Shown here: positions 18,556 through 29,120 of the stretch, one piece after another
How positions within the stretch are numbered: the stretch's first letter is position 1
How the letters are laid out: every line of letters begins with the position of its first letter
NCBI RefSeq assembly: GCF_900103625.1
Contig: NZ_LT629700.1
Location: 1,488,001 to 1,552,000, forward strand
Length of the DNA: 64,000 nt
Direction: 5' to 3'
From: Corynebacterium mycetoides
GTDB lineage: Bacteria; Actinomycetota; Actinomycetes; Mycobacteriales; Mycobacteriaceae
Made by a program: the position numbers and the translations under genes
Notes under the pieces: model-generated
The model's input: the letters and a program-made list of their open reading frames with translations, nothing else
Databases searched by the model: none
Told to the model about the DNA's origin: nothing

Positions 18556-18867
18556 ATGTTCATTGATCCAGCCAGCTATGAGCTCGCGGGGATCTTCGAC
18601 GGAGCACGGCTGGATCCATTTCTTCACCACACTCAAGGCGACTTAGCTAAGGCCAAGAGGGCATACGTATGGAACGCGAACCTCGCGGCCCGGTACATTG
18701 CTCGTACCGGGTTCGTGGAAGTGGGACTAAGAAATATCCTCGATGAGTCCTTAGTCGAGCTCACAGGGTCAGATCGCTGGTGGGACGACCTGTATGACCG
18801 CTTAGCCCCTTTAAGTCAAAGAAGCATCGATAAAACGCTAAGGCAGAGAGTTTTCGATGACTGGTAA
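18556..18867 (+). pseudogene. Abi-like (abortive infection family) gene, N-terminal half only
   Basis: The 103 residues from MFIDPASYEL show the Abi_2-type start: DPFLHHTQGDLAKAKRAYVWNANLAARYIARTGFVEVGLRNILDESLVEL, that is the Y-x-WN-x-x-L followed by VE-V-LRN signature, and then WWDDLYDRLAP. Family members are usually ~200-300 aa; here the frame ends at VFDDW within ~110 bp of the glf stop. The 3' half was probably lost in the recombination that brought it next to glf. An in-frame extension upstream to 18454 looks non-coding. Function is probably abolished. Confidence 0.68.
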
Positions 18868-18974
18868 AGTGTGCAAATCTTCCTTCCAGGCTCTACCTGG
18901 AAGGGAATCGACGTAACCAGAGTAAGCCCGCCACGCGGACGGATAGCCAACCGTGAAACGGGTCTCCATCGACG

Positions 18975-20228
<1,254 letters not shown>

Positions 20229-20309
20229 TCAATACTTCCTTTAAGGTTCTTTCTCCCCTACAATGCCCAGTGATTAACTATTTTCACACTCGCAACAGGA
20301 GCCCCTACC

Positions 20310-22172
20310 GTGCAACAACGTCGACGCCTCACCCGGCCCGCGCCGGGAAAGAACCCGGTCCTGGCCGCCCTGATGTCGGTGGCCCTTATCGCCGCAGCCG
20401 CCTTCGGCGGGAATCAGATCATGAATGTCCAGTCCCTCGGGGGCGGTGACGTCTCCGTCGACCTTGCCTCCGAATCCCTGGGCGCCGGCGAGAACATCGC
20501 CGTCGACGACGCCGCCGTGATGACCCAGGGCGTCGAGCAGACCGAGCACCGCGTGGTCAAGGAGTTCACCCGCGAGCAGCCCTTCTCCATGGTCGCCCTG
20601 ACCTGGGAGGGCGAGCGCGACATCGTCGCGTTCGTCCGCGCCGAGCGTGCCGACGGCACGTGGTCCGAGTGGTACCGCATGGATCCGGCCGACAACGAGG
20701 TGGACTCGGTGAAGCAGGGCACCGACCCGATTTACGTCGAGCCGACCACCCGCATCCAGGTGTCCACGGGCAACGTCGACCTGCTGGAGGGCGGCCGGAC
20801 CGAATCCGAGGCCCCGACCACGGCCAACGACATCGAGGCCGTGTTCATCGACGGCGGCGAGGGGACCGTCCAGGGCGACATCTCCCCGGTGGCCAACTAT
20901 GCGCAGGCCATGCCGAAGGTGGTCACCCGCGCCGCCTGGGGCGCGCAGAACTCCGGCCGGACCCCGTACTACACGGAGCCGACCAAGGCGATCACGGTCC
21001 ACCACACCGCCGGCTCCAACAACTACACGGAGGCTGCGGCCCCGGGCATCGTGCGCGGCATTCAGGCGTACCACCTCAGCCTGGGCTGGGGCGACGTGGG
21101 GTACAACGCCATGGTGGACAAGTACGGCAACATCTACGAGGGCCGCGCGGGCGGTCTCGACCGCGGCCCGATGGGCGCGCACGTCGGGTCCTTCAACAGC
21201 AACACGTGGGGCGTGTCCATGCTGGGCAACTACGACACGGTCCAGCCCACCGCGGCGGGCATCCGGGCCATGGGCGAAATCATCGGCTGGAAGGCCGCCC
21301 AGGCCAACATCAACCCGCTCGGCACCGTCCGGCTCACCGCCAGCGGCAACTTCTCCGGCAGCCGCTACGCCGCCGGCCAGACCGGCACCTTCCCCACCAT
21401 CAACGCCCACCGCGACTTCCACTTCAACGCCTGCCCGGGCCAGTACCTGTACAACCAGATGGGCGCGATTCGCACGGCCGCCAACGCCAAGTACATCCAG
21501 CTACGTACCGGAGCGGTGGTCAACCAGCCCGCCCCCGTGGACTCCGGAAACAAGAACTCCGGCTCCATCACGGCACCGGACGGAACCCTCACGACGATCA
21601 CCAGCTCCGAGGGAAGCCCGCTGGCGAAGGTCTCGCTTGAGAAGCTGGCAGCCGGCGACCCGACCGCCATCGCGGCTGCCGCGGGCACCATCGCCGGCGT
21701 GGTCATCCTGTACATGCTGCGCTCCGGCGCGACCCCCGAGAGCGTGACCAAGATCGGCGACACCGAGATCATCCCGGGCCTGACACTGTCCTCGCTGCGC
21801 CCCTACGTCGGACCGATTCTCAAATTCGTCGGCGGCCAGGACGCCGTGGACACGTGGAAGCAGTTCGAACCCATCCTGGGCGCGCTGGATGGCGTGGCAG
21901 CGGGCGTCGGCGGCAACACCTTCGCCTTCTACTCCGGCGGCATCGGCATCCAGAACAACCAGGGCGAGATCTACACCCTGGCCGGCAAGATCGCCGACGC
22001 CTGGCTGCAGCAGGGCCTCGACCTCGGCCCGCTCGGCCTGCCGACCTCCCAGGAGTACAACCCCGCCGAGGACCTGGTCAAGGTTGATTTCGAGGGCGGG
22101 TCCATCACCTACAACCCGTCGAGCAACGCCATCGACATCGATCTGAGCGCGCTGCGCGAGCAGATCAGCTAA
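20310..22172 (+). CDS. Secreted N-acetylmuramoyl-L-alanine amidase with LGFP-like tail (Rv3811 homologue)
   Basis: A 620-residue exported protein. A signal anchor (LAALMSVALIAAAAFGGNQIM) and ~180-residue N-terminal domain are followed by a PGRP/amidase_2 domain (~res 205-370). The zinc ligands are visible in ITVHHTAGSNNYT (His) and NAHRDFHFNACPGQYLY (His, Cys). The C-terminal part has a hydrophobic segment (AAGTIAGVVILYMLR) and LGFP-like repeats (GPLGLPTSQEYNP). It cleaves peptidoglycan stem peptides or acts in wall remodelling. The GTG start at 20310 has CAGGAG ~9 nt upstream. In M. tuberculosis Rv3811 also lies next to glf, so position supports identity. Confidence 0.9.
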   Translation: MQQRRRLTRPAPGKNPVLAALMSVALIAAAAFGGNQIMNVQSLGGGDVSVDLASESLGAGENIAVDDAAVMTQGVEQTEHRVVKEFTREQPFSMVALTWEGERDIVAFVRAERADGTWSEWYRMDPADNEVDSVKQGTDPIYVEPTTRIQVSTGNVDLLEGGRTESEAPTTANDIEAVFIDGGEGTVQGDISPVANYAQAMPKVVTRAAWGAQNSGRTPYYTEPTKAITVHHTAGSNNYTEAAAPGIVRGIQAYHLSLGWGDVGYNAMVDKYGNIYEGRAGGLDRGPMGAHVGSFNSNTWGVSMLGNYDTVQPTAAGIRAMGEIIGWKAAQANINPLGTVRLTASGNFSGSRYAAGQTGTFPTINAHRDFHFNACPGQYLYNQMGAIRTAANAKYIQLRTGAVVNQPAPVDSGNKNSGSITAPDGTLTTITSSEGSPLAKVSLEKLAAGDPTAIAAAAGTIAGVVILYMLRSGATPESVTKIGDTEIIPGLTLSSLRPYVGPILKFVGGQDAVDTWKQFEPILGALDGVAAGVGGNTFAFYSGGIGIQNNQGEIYTLAGKIADAWLQQGLDLGPLGLPTSQEYNPAEDLVKVDFEGGSITYNPSSNAIDIDLSALREQIS

Positions 22173-22318
22173 CCCAGGTTGTAGGAGCGCGTCACCGCGT
22201 TCTCCCATTGCTGCATGAGCCGGTCCCTTACGGGGCCGGCCATTGTGCTGTGCCAGGTTGTCAACTCCCCCAGCGCGAGGGGAGCTGTGACAAGGCCTGC
22301 CCCGATGGCGGCGGCGGA

Positions 22319-23705
22319 GGGTTAAACGACAAAATGTGTGTCCGGATTCATCGATTTGTTTGGGTTGATCAGCGGTAATCCGGAAAGTATATGATCTTGG
22401 AGCTTATATCCGTCCCAGGGCGGCGAAATATTGGGGTGTGACAGCAGCGTGTGGTAGGCGCCGGTGTTGGCTTGATCAATGCCGAAGAACCAACCCCGAT
22501 GCCAGGTGTGCGGCGGCGAGACGAAACGCAACGGGAAGACCTCCGCCAACCGCACCCGGTGGCGGTGCAAAATCTGCGGCGCTTCCACCACCAAGCAGCG
22601 CCCCGATATCACCAACTCCGCAGCCTTCGCAGCATTTATCGCCCACCTCACGACCGGTGCGAGCTTGAGAACCGCTGCTGCCGAAGCAGGGTGTCATCCG
22701 CGTACCCTGCAACGCCGGTTTGAATACTTCTGGCTAGTTGATGTCCCCGATCCCACGATCGGGCACGAAGGCCGGGTCTACGACCAGGTCTTCATCGACG
22801 GCACCTACACCGCCGGCGGGTGTCTCATCGTAGCCGCCACCTTGGATCACGTCATCGCCTGGCACTGGTGCACACGTGAGACCACCGGCGACTACCAAAA
22901 GCTCCTCGAACGTATCCCCGCGCCCCTGATCGCTGTCATCGACGGCGGCCAAGGCGCTGCCAGCGCAATCAAGACATGCTGGCCCACAACGAAAGTGCAG
23001 CGCTGCCTCGTCCACGCCCAACGCGTGGTACGCCGACACACCACCTCACGCCCACGCACCGATGCAGGACGAGCGATCTACCAGCTCGCGCTCAACCTCA
23101 CGAAGATCACCGATCTTGACGAGGCGGCCGCGTGGGGTGCGCAGCTACACGAATACGGCAACGTCTACCGCGACTGGATGAACCAGAAAACGTGGACAAC
23201 CGACCCGGCGACACGGCAACGCACCTGGTCATGGACGCATGAACGCACCCGCAAGGCCTACAACAGCCTCAACCACCTGTGGCGAAACAACCTACTGTTC
23301 GTCTACCTCGAACCACCCGACGGTGTCCTCGATGCCAACCGGATCAAATCCACCACCAACAGCCTTGAAGGCGGCATCAACGCCCAACTGAAACTGCTGA
23401 CCCGCACCCACCGCGGACGATCCGGGGAGCATCAGCGTCGGATGCTGGAGTGGTGGCTGTATCTGCAAACGGAACTGCCTGACGATCCTGTTGAGATCGC
23501 CAGGCAGTCCAACTGGGGCCAGGACCAACTCGCCAAAGTATCCACCCTGACCCACAACGAGAACCACGCCGACCACGAAACCGGACGACCAGCCCTCTAC
23601 GACAACGCTATCGACACCAACTACACACACTCAATCGGCATCCAAAAAGGCCACATCTAACCCCGCGACACGCCGACAACAGACACACATTTTGTCGTTT
23701 AACCC
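22319..23705 (+). mobile_element. IS1249-like insertion sequence (IS256 family), complete
   Basis: A 1387-bp element. The terminal inverted repeats read GGGTTAAACGACAAAATGTG at 22319 onward and their complement ending GTCGTTTAACCC at 23705. An 8-bp target duplication, GCGGCGGA, is present at 22311-22318 and 23706-23713, as expected for IS256-type transposition. It carries one intact transposase gene. Perfect ends and duplication suggest recent insertion into glpK. Confidence 0.93.
22479..23660 (+). CDS. Transposase, IS1249/IS256 family
   Basis: A 393-residue transposase. An N-terminal zinc-ribbon-like CxxC...CxxC (QPRCQVCGGETKRNG, WRCKICGAST) and HTH (SLRTAAAEAGCHPRTLQRRF) precede the catalytic region: first Asp in DQVFIDGTYTAGGCL, second Asp in IAVIDGGQGAASAI, C/H motif RCLVHAQRVVRRH, and Glu in STTNSLEGGINAQLKLLTRTHRG. 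Length and layout match IS1249 of Corynebacterium. All catalytic residues appear present, so the element may be active. Confidence 0.93.
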   Translation: MPKNQPRCQVCGGETKRNGKTSANRTRWRCKICGASTTKQRPDITNSAAFAAFIAHLTTGASLRTAAAEAGCHPRTLQRRFEYFWLVDVPDPTIGHEGRVYDQVFIDGTYTAGGCLIVAATLDHVIAWHWCTRETTGDYQKLLERIPAPLIAVIDGGQGAASAIKTCWPTTKVQRCLVHAQRVVRRHTTSRPRTDAGRAIYQLALNLTKITDLDEAAAWGAQLHEYGNVYRDWMNQKTWTTDPATRQRTWSWTHERTRKAYNSLNHLWRNNLLFVYLEPPDGVLDANRIKSTTNSLEGGINAQLKLLTRTHRGRSGEHQRRMLEWWLYLQTELPDDPVEIARQSNWGQDQLAKVSTLTHNENHADHETGRPALYDNAIDTNYTHSIGIQKGHI

Positions 23706-25121
23706 GCGGCGGAGGCGGCCCCCATCACGGTGGTCTCGATGTTGGCGGGACGGGCGACGCGCGAATCCAACAGGTCGGCCTGCATCTGCATGAGAAGGGC
23801 GTTGTCGGTCATGCCGCCGTCGACACGCAGCTCCGCGATGCGCGTGCGCGCGTCTTTCTGCATGGCGTGCACGACCTCGCACGTCTGAAAACACGTCGCC
23901 TCCAGCGCGGCGCGGGCTACGTGTCGACGATCAGTAAACCGCGTCAACCCCGTTATCACCCCACGCGCGTCCGGCCGCCAGCGCGGCGCGAACAGGCCCG
24001 AGAACGCCGGGACGATGACAACGCCGGCGCTGTCGTCCACCTGCGCGGCGAGCGTCTCGCTCTCCGCAGCGTTGCGCAGCATCCCGAGTTGATCGCGCAG
24101 CCACTGGATCAGGGAACCCCCGACCGCCACCGAGCCCTCCAGCGCGTACACCGGATCCTGGCCCTGCATGTGGTACGCCACCGTCGTCAGCATCCCGTGC
24201 CCGCTCCATTGCGGGGTCGAACCCGTGTTGAGCAGCATGAACAGGCCCGTCCCGTAGGTCATCTTCGCGTCGCCCTCATCCAGGCAGCCCTGCCCAAACA
24301 GCGCCGCCTGCTGGTCCCCCAGCACCCCGGTGATAGGCACGCCCGAGAGCGGGCCGCGGCGCCGCACCACCCCGAACTCGCCTATCGACGCCCGAATCTC
24401 CGGCAACATCACCCTCGGAACACCCACCTCGGCGCACAGCTGCTCATCCCAGTCCAGCGTCTCCAGATCCATCAGCAGGGTGCGACTCGCGTTGGTCGCG
24501 TCGGTGACGTGCGTGGCCTCGTGCCCCTCGTCACCGCGCGCCCCGCCCGTTAAGTTCCAGATCAGCCACGTGTCGATCGTCCCGGCAAGCAGCTCACCCT
24601 TCTCGGCGCGCTGCCGGGCGCCCGGCACATTGTCCAAGATCCACGCCCACTTCGGCCCCGCCGGATACGAGTTGTTCAGCAGGCCGGTCTTCTTCTGGAA
24701 CCGCGCCGGATCCCCGTCGTGGTTAGTGCGCGTGTCCTGCCACACGATCGCGTTGTATATCGGCTTGCCCGTGCTCTTCTCCCAGATCACGGCCGTTTCC
24801 CGCTGATTTGTCACCCCGAGTGCGGCGATGTCCTCGTCGGTGATGTCCTTGCTCGCCATCGCCTCGACCACGGCCCGGCGCGTGTTGCGCCAGATCTCCA
24901 TGGGGTCGTGCTCGACCCACCCCTGCCTGGGCATGATCTGCTTGTGCTCGAACTGCGCTTGTGCCACGACCTCGCCTTCGGTCGTTGTCAAGATGAAGCG
25001 CGTCGTCGTGGTGCCCTGGTCAATCGCGGCGATGTATGGCATGCGGACAGTGTAGTTTTGATGCCTTTGCGCGGGTTCTGTGCGTTGGTTTTGTGTGGCT
25101 GGTTTGTGTGCTTGTTTCTGT

Positions 25122-25236
25122 GCTGACGTCTAGCAGCTAGACCTCAGCGAAACCGCCCCGGCAAAACCCCAGGTCACGGAGCGCCGCAACCCGCGCAACC
25201 ACGCTGACGTCTAGCTACTAGACCTCAACGAAACCG
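25122..25236. repeat. Pair of 34-bp direct repeats, each a hairpin, upstream of the orphan gene
   Basis: Copies at 25122-25155 and 25203-25236 share GCTGACGTCTAG...CTAGACCTCA(G/A)CGAAACCG and differ at only a few positions. Each is internally palindromic (GTCTAG-3 nt-CTAGAC, extended by GCTGA/TCAGC around a C-C mismatch in copy 1). They lie in the 276-bp gap between the divergent starts of glpK (25042) and the gene at 25319, so they may be regulator sites or an interspersed repeat. The remainder of that gap shows no gene. Confidence 0.8.
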
Positions 25237-25318
25237 AGTTATCCACACCCCACCAGTTATCCACAGCCCCGCACCCGCCGCGCAGGGAATGTCCCCCACG
25301 CGTGGCAGAATCCGACGC

Positions 25319-26128
25319 ATGGACTCGGGGGAGGAAACGGCATTCATCAAAAGCGTCGCCGCACGCTGCCGCACGTCGGTGGTCACCGGCCCTGCGGCGC
25401 TGCGGCTGCACGGAATCAAGACGTACAGGTGGGTCACCATCGTTGACCTCGCACTGCGCGGCACCGCCCGCGCTTTCGACACCACCACACCGAGCGCCGG
25501 CCGCACCTACCGCAGCGGCATTCTCCGCCCGGAGGACATCACGACGGTCGACGGCATCGCCGTCGTCACCGGCATCCGAGCCCTCTTCGACACCTACCGC
25601 TATCACCCGCGCACCGACGCCCTCGTCGCCATCGAATCCGCCCGCCACCTGCATAAACTCAGCGCCGAGAACCTCCTCGACCGCGCCCGCCAGCTCCCCC
25701 GCGCCAAGGGTCTGCGCGGTTTCCGGGAGCTCATCGGATACTCGGCCGGCACGTCGCAGTCCCCGCTGGAAACTCTCGGCCGCGACGGCATCCTGCGCGC
25801 CATCGCCAGCGGCACCCTCACCGGCGTGACAAACCTCGAGTTCCAGGCCGAGCGCACCATCCTCACTGCCCGCGGCGAGCCTCGCCGCGCGCTTGTCGAC
25901 GCCACCATCAACGCATTCCTCGGCATCGAGTTCGACGGGAAGGTGAAGCTGTCGGGAATCTACGGTGACCCGCACAGGGTCATCGAAGAGGAACGGATGA
26001 GGGAGAAGCAGCTCCAAAACCTGGGAATGGTGATCTGCCGCTTCGGGTGGGGGGAGGTGGAAAGCGGAAGCTACATCGCGGTGCTACAAAAGCTTCTGCG
26101 GCGGTACCCCGGGACGCGGCCCGCCTAG
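25319..26128 (+). CDS. Hypothetical protein with restriction-endonuclease-like (DUF559/AbiEi-like) C-terminus
   Basis: A 269-residue protein starting MDSGEETAFIKSV. The N-terminal ~100 residues resemble the cortex of actinobacterial AbiEi-antitoxin-like proteins (VTGPAALRLHGI, then VDGIAVVTGIRALFDTYR). The C-terminal part (IEFDGKVKLSGIYGDPHRVIEEERMREKQLQNLGMVICRFGWGEVES) fits the PD-(D/E)xK fold of DUF559/Vsr-like proteins. Such proteins are common as solitary genes in actinobacteria and have no established function. The 3' end overlaps the convergent HAD gene by 4 bp. Confidence 0.65.
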   Translation: MDSGEETAFIKSVAARCRTSVVTGPAALRLHGIKTYRWVTIVDLALRGTARAFDTTTPSAGRTYRSGILRPEDITTVDGIAVVTGIRALFDTYRYHPRTDALVAIESARHLHKLSAENLLDRARQLPRAKGLRGFRELIGYSAGTSQSPLETLGRDGILRAIASGTLTGVTNLEFQAERTILTARGEPRRALVDATINAFLGIEFDGKVKLSGIYGDPHRVIEEERMREKQLQNLGMVICRFGWGEVESGSYIAVLQKLLRRYPGTRPA

Positions 26129-26949
26129 AACCATTGCTCGAGGACTTTCGCCACGCCGTCCTCGTCGTTGCTCACGGTCACAGTGTCGGCGACGTCGAGC
26201 ACGACCGGGTTCGCGTTGGCCATAGCCACGCCGAGTCCGGACCACGCCAGCATCTCGCAGTCGTTGGGCATGTCGCCGAACGCCACCACGTCCTCGGCGC
26301 TCACTCCGTAGTGCGAGGCGAGGGCGGAGACGCCGGTGGCTTTGGTCACCCCCGGGCTGGAGATTTCTATCAACCCTTCGTCCATGGAATAGGTGATGTG
26401 CGCCTCGGAAGTGTCGATGACCGGGGCGATGAGGTCGAACATTTCGGCAGAGTGCATCTCGGCGCACCGGACCAGCAGCTTCGCCGCAGGAACCGAGACG
26501 AGTTCTGAGACGGGGGCGACGCCGAAGCGGGGGTCCCACGCATCCGGGTTGTAGTCGGGGGTGACTAGGAACACCTCGTCTTCCGGGTCGAGCGCTGACT
26601 GCCCGACGCGTTCGACTCCGTAGCCCCAGCGCACGCCCAGCGGGCGGAATACCGCATCGACGTCGGCGACGACTTGGGCCATCAGCTCGGAGTCGAGCTC
26701 GAAGGCGCGCAGCACCTCGTCGCGGGCGGGGTCGTACGTCACAGCGCCGTTCGCGCAGACGCAGACCGGGGAAATGGGGAGCTGGTCCAGCACCGGCATG
26801 AGCCAGCGGTGCGGGCGCCCCGTGGCCAGTCCGAAGTGCGCGCCCGAACGCACGGCGCGCATGACCACGTCACGCAAGCGTGGGGTGACGCGTCCGGCGC
26901 TGGTGAGGAAGGTTCCGTCGATGTCGCTGATGATGAGCCGTGGCGTCAC
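26125..26949 (-). CDS. HAD-superfamily Cof-type hydrolase
   Basis: A 274-residue phosphatase. Motif I is IISDIDGTFL (nucleophile Asp ~9), motif II GLATGRPH, motif III lysine in TKATGVSALASHYG, and motif IV VVAFGDMPNDCEMLAWSG. The large C2-type cap between motifs II and III places it in the Cof/YidA subfamily, which dephosphorylates sugar phosphates or phosphorylated cofactors; the substrate is not predictable. It follows plsC on the same strand by 12 bp, so it is probably the last gene of the serS-plsC-HAD transcript. Confidence 0.88.
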   Translation of the reverse strand: MTPRLIISDIDGTFLTSAGRVTPRLRDVVMRAVRSGAHFGLATGRPHRWLMPVLDQLPISPVCVCANGAVTYDPARDEVLRAFELDSELMAQVVADVDAVFRPLGVRWGYGVERVGQSALDPEDEVFLVTPDYNPDAWDPRFGVAPVSELVSVPAAKLLVRCAEMHSAEMFDLIAPVIDTSEAHITYSMDEGLIEISSPGVTKATGVSALASHYGVSAEDVVAFGDMPNDCEMLAWSGLGVAMANANPVVLDVADTVTVSNDEDGVAKVLEQWF

Positions 26950-26961
26950 GTCTGATCCGGC

Positions 26962-27798
26962 CTACTTTCCGTGCTTTCGGTCGGCGCGCTCGGCTCTCTC
27001 CCGCCGGTACATTTCCTTGGCTTCTTCCAGGGTGGGGGCGGCGCCGCCCATAGAGGCCGGGATCCACCGTTCGCCGTCGGGGAAGGGGCCGAAGCGCTCC
27101 GCGTACTCCGCGCGGTTGAGCTCGAGGAGCTCTCCCAGCGCCTGCTTCAGGCGAGCCGTCACTTCTTCCGGGGTTCCCTCGAGGGAGACCGGCTCCCCGT
27201 ACCGGATGATCACGGGAATTTTGGCGCGCCCGAGGTGGCGGGGCAGGTCCTTTGTCCAGATGCGCTGGGAGCCCCAGATGGCGCACGGGATCAGGGGTGC
27301 GCCGGCGCGCTGGGCGATGCGCGCCGCGCCCGTCTTGAAGTCGGAGAGCTCGAAGGAGCGGGAGATGGTGCCCTCGGGGAAGATGCCGACGAGTGCGCCT
27401 CTGTTTTGAATCCAGTCCACCGCCGAGTCAATGCTGTCTGCCCCCGCCGCGCGGTCCACGGGCACGTGGCGCATCCCGCGCATGAGCGGGCCGATGACGG
27501 GTGCGGAGAACACCTCCTTTTTCGCCATGAAGCGCACGAGGCGCTTGCCCGCGACGTGCGGGCCCACGGCGCTGAAAATGAAGTCGAACCAGCCGGTGTG
27601 GTTCGCGGCGATGAGCGCCCCGCCGGTCGCGGGGATGTTATCCAAGCCGCGGACCAGCGTGAACGTGCCCTGGGCGCGGAATACCTTCTTGATCGCGCTT
27701 TCTATCCACTGATAGAAATAGTCCTTGCGCTCCTCCTCGTGGGGCGGCGGAGGCGAGTAGTCGTCGGGGACCTCGAACAGGCCCTGAATCGTCGTCAC
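26962..27798 (-). CDS. 1-acyl-sn-glycerol-3-phosphate acyltransferase (PlsC-like)
   Basis: A 278-residue membrane-associated acyltransferase for phosphatidic-acid or related lipid synthesis. Motif I is [11 protein letters not shown] (HX4D, ~res 72-77), motif [17 protein letters not shown] (EGT), and motif IV a proline-containing strand [14 protein letters not shown] basic C-terminal tail ([16 protein letters not shown]) may contact membranes. GTG start at 27798 overlaps the serS stop by 4 bp (GTGA), so translation is coupled. The exact acyl acceptor is not certain. Confidence 0.88.
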   Translation of the reverse strand: MTTIQGLFEVPDDYSPPPPHEEERKDYFYQWIESAIKKVFRAQGTFTLVRGLDNIPATGGALIAANHTGWFDFIFSAVGPHVAGKRLVRFMAKKEVFSAPVIGPLMRGMRHVPVDRAAGADSIDSAVDWIQNRGALVGIFPEGTISRSFELSDFKTGAARIAQRAGAPLIPCAIWGSQRIWTKDLPRHLGRAKIPVIIRYGEPVSLEGTPEEVTARLKQALGELLELNRAEYAERFGPFPDGERWIPASMGGAAPTLEEAKEMYRRERAERADRKHGK

Positions 27799-29054
27799 CG
27801 CTGGACCTCCAGGACGTCTTTGCCCACCCACGGGCGCAGCGCCTCCGGCACAACGACCGAGCCGTCCGCCCGCTGGTTGTTTTCTAGGATGGCGACGAGC
27901 CAGCGCGTCGTGGCCAGGGTGCCGTTGAGGGTGGCGGCGGTCTGGGTTTTTCCGGAAGCGTCGCGGTAGCGCGTCGCCAAGCGGCGGGCCTGGAAAGTGG
28001 TGCAGTTCGACGTAGAGGTGAGCTCGCGGTAGGTGTTCTGGGAAGGCACCCACGCCTCGGTGTCGAACTTGCGCGCGGCGGAGGAGCCGAGATCGCCCGC
28101 GGCGACGTCGATGACGCGGTAGGGAACCTCCACGGCGGAGAGCATGTCGCGTTCGAGCCCGAGCAGTCTGCGGTGCATGTCCTCGGCGTCCTCGGGGGCG
28201 CAGTAAACAAACATCTCCAGCTTGTCGAACTGGTGGACGCGCAGGATGCCCTTCGTGTCCTTGCCGTAGGACCCCGCCTCCCGGCGGAAGCAGGAGGACC
28301 AGCCGGCGTAGAGCAGCGGGCCGTTGGACAGGTCGATGATCTCGTCCTTGTGGTAGCCGGCGAGCGCCACCTCGGAAGTGCCCACGAGGTACATGTCGTC
28401 GCGCTCGAGGTAGTAGATCTCCTCGTCGTGGGCGTCGAGGAACCCGGTGCCCGCCATGATGTCCGGGCGGACCAGCACGGGCGGGATGACCACCGTGAAG
28501 CCGGCCTCGCGCGCCTTCTGGGCGGCGAGCATGAGCATGCCGAGCTGGAGCCACGCGCCGTCGCCCACGAGGTAGTAGAACCGGGCGCCGCCGACCTTGG
28601 TACCGCGCTTCATGTCGATGATGCCCAGCGCCTCGCCCAGGTCGAGGTGGTCGCGCACCTCGAAGTCGAACTCGGGGATCTCACCGACGTGCTCGAGGAC
28701 TTCGAAGTCCTCCTCGCCGCCGGCGGGCGCGCCCTGAATGACGTTGGAGATGCGGTACTGCAGCGCCTCCACGGCCTCCTCGGCCTGGGCCTGGGCGGCC
28801 TCGGCGTCCCGCACGCGCGCTTTGAGCTCGTTGGACCCCTCCAGCAGCGCCGGGCGATCCTCGGGGGCGGCCTGGCCGATCTTCTTGCCAAACGCCTTCT
28901 GCTCGCCGCGCAGCTCATCCGCGGCCGCGATGGCGCTGCGCCGCGCCTCATCCGCCTGGAGCAGCTGGTCGACCAGGGATGGGTCTTCCCCGCGAGCCCG
29001 TTGGGACTCGCGGACGACGTCGGGGTTTTCGCGCAGGAACCTGAGATCAATCAC
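27795..29054 (-). CDS. serS: Seryl-tRNA synthetase
   Basis: A 419-residue class II aminoacyl-tRNA synthetase. The N-terminal antiparallel coiled coil (res ~25-100: [14 protein letters not shown]... [18 protein letters not shown]) binds the long arm of tRNA-Ser. Motif 2 is [28 protein letters not shown] and motif 3 is [18 protein letters not shown]. The GTG start at 29054 ([10 protein letters not shown]) is chosen by homology to known SerRS N-termini. It leads the serS-plsC-HAD transcript and is divergent from the GntR regulator (66-bp gap). Confidence 0.96.
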   Translation of the reverse strand: MIDLRFLRENPDVVRESQRARGEDPSLVDQLLQADEARRSAIAAADELRGEQKAFGKKIGQAAPEDRPALLEGSNELKARVRDAEAAQAQAEEAVEALQYRISNVIQGAPAGGEEDFEVLEHVGEIPEFDFEVRDHLDLGEALGIIDMKRGTKVGGARFYYLVGDGAWLQLGMLMLAAQKAREAGFTVVIPPVLVRPDIMAGTGFLDAHDEEIYYLERDDMYLVGTSEVALAGYHKDEIIDLSNGPLLYAGWSSCFRREAGSYGKDTKGILRVHQFDKLEMFVYCAPEDAEDMHRRLLGLERDMLSAVEVPYRVIDVAAGDLGSSAARKFDTEAWVPSQNTYRELTSTSNCTTFQARRLATRYRDASGKTQTAATLNGTLATTRWLVAILENNQRADGSVVVPEALRPWVGKDVLEVQR

Positions 29055-29120
29055 AACAATGCACTCTACCTTGCGCATGGGACGTCCCCGCGTCAATTGC
29101 TGGTCATAACCACCGGGAGT

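Larger units (their letters stand above)
22169..25042 (-). pseudogene. glpK: Glycerol kinase gene disrupted by IS1249-like insertion
   Basis: GlpK phosphorylates glycerol to glycerol-3-phosphate. Coding from 25042 down to 23706 gives [18 protein letters not shown], the FGGY kinase motifs [10 protein letters not shown] and [19 protein letters not shown], and stops just inside the IS (GAASAAG). The missing 3' end resumes at 22310 and runs to a TAG at 22169-22171, encoding IGAGLVTAPLALGELTTW...TRSYNLG. Removing the IS and one 8-bp repeat restores a 492-codon frame, normal for GlpK. The truncated 447-aa product lacks the C-terminal helices that pack on the ATPase core and is probably inactive. 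The original stop overlaps the amidase stop by 4 bp. Confidence 0.93.
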
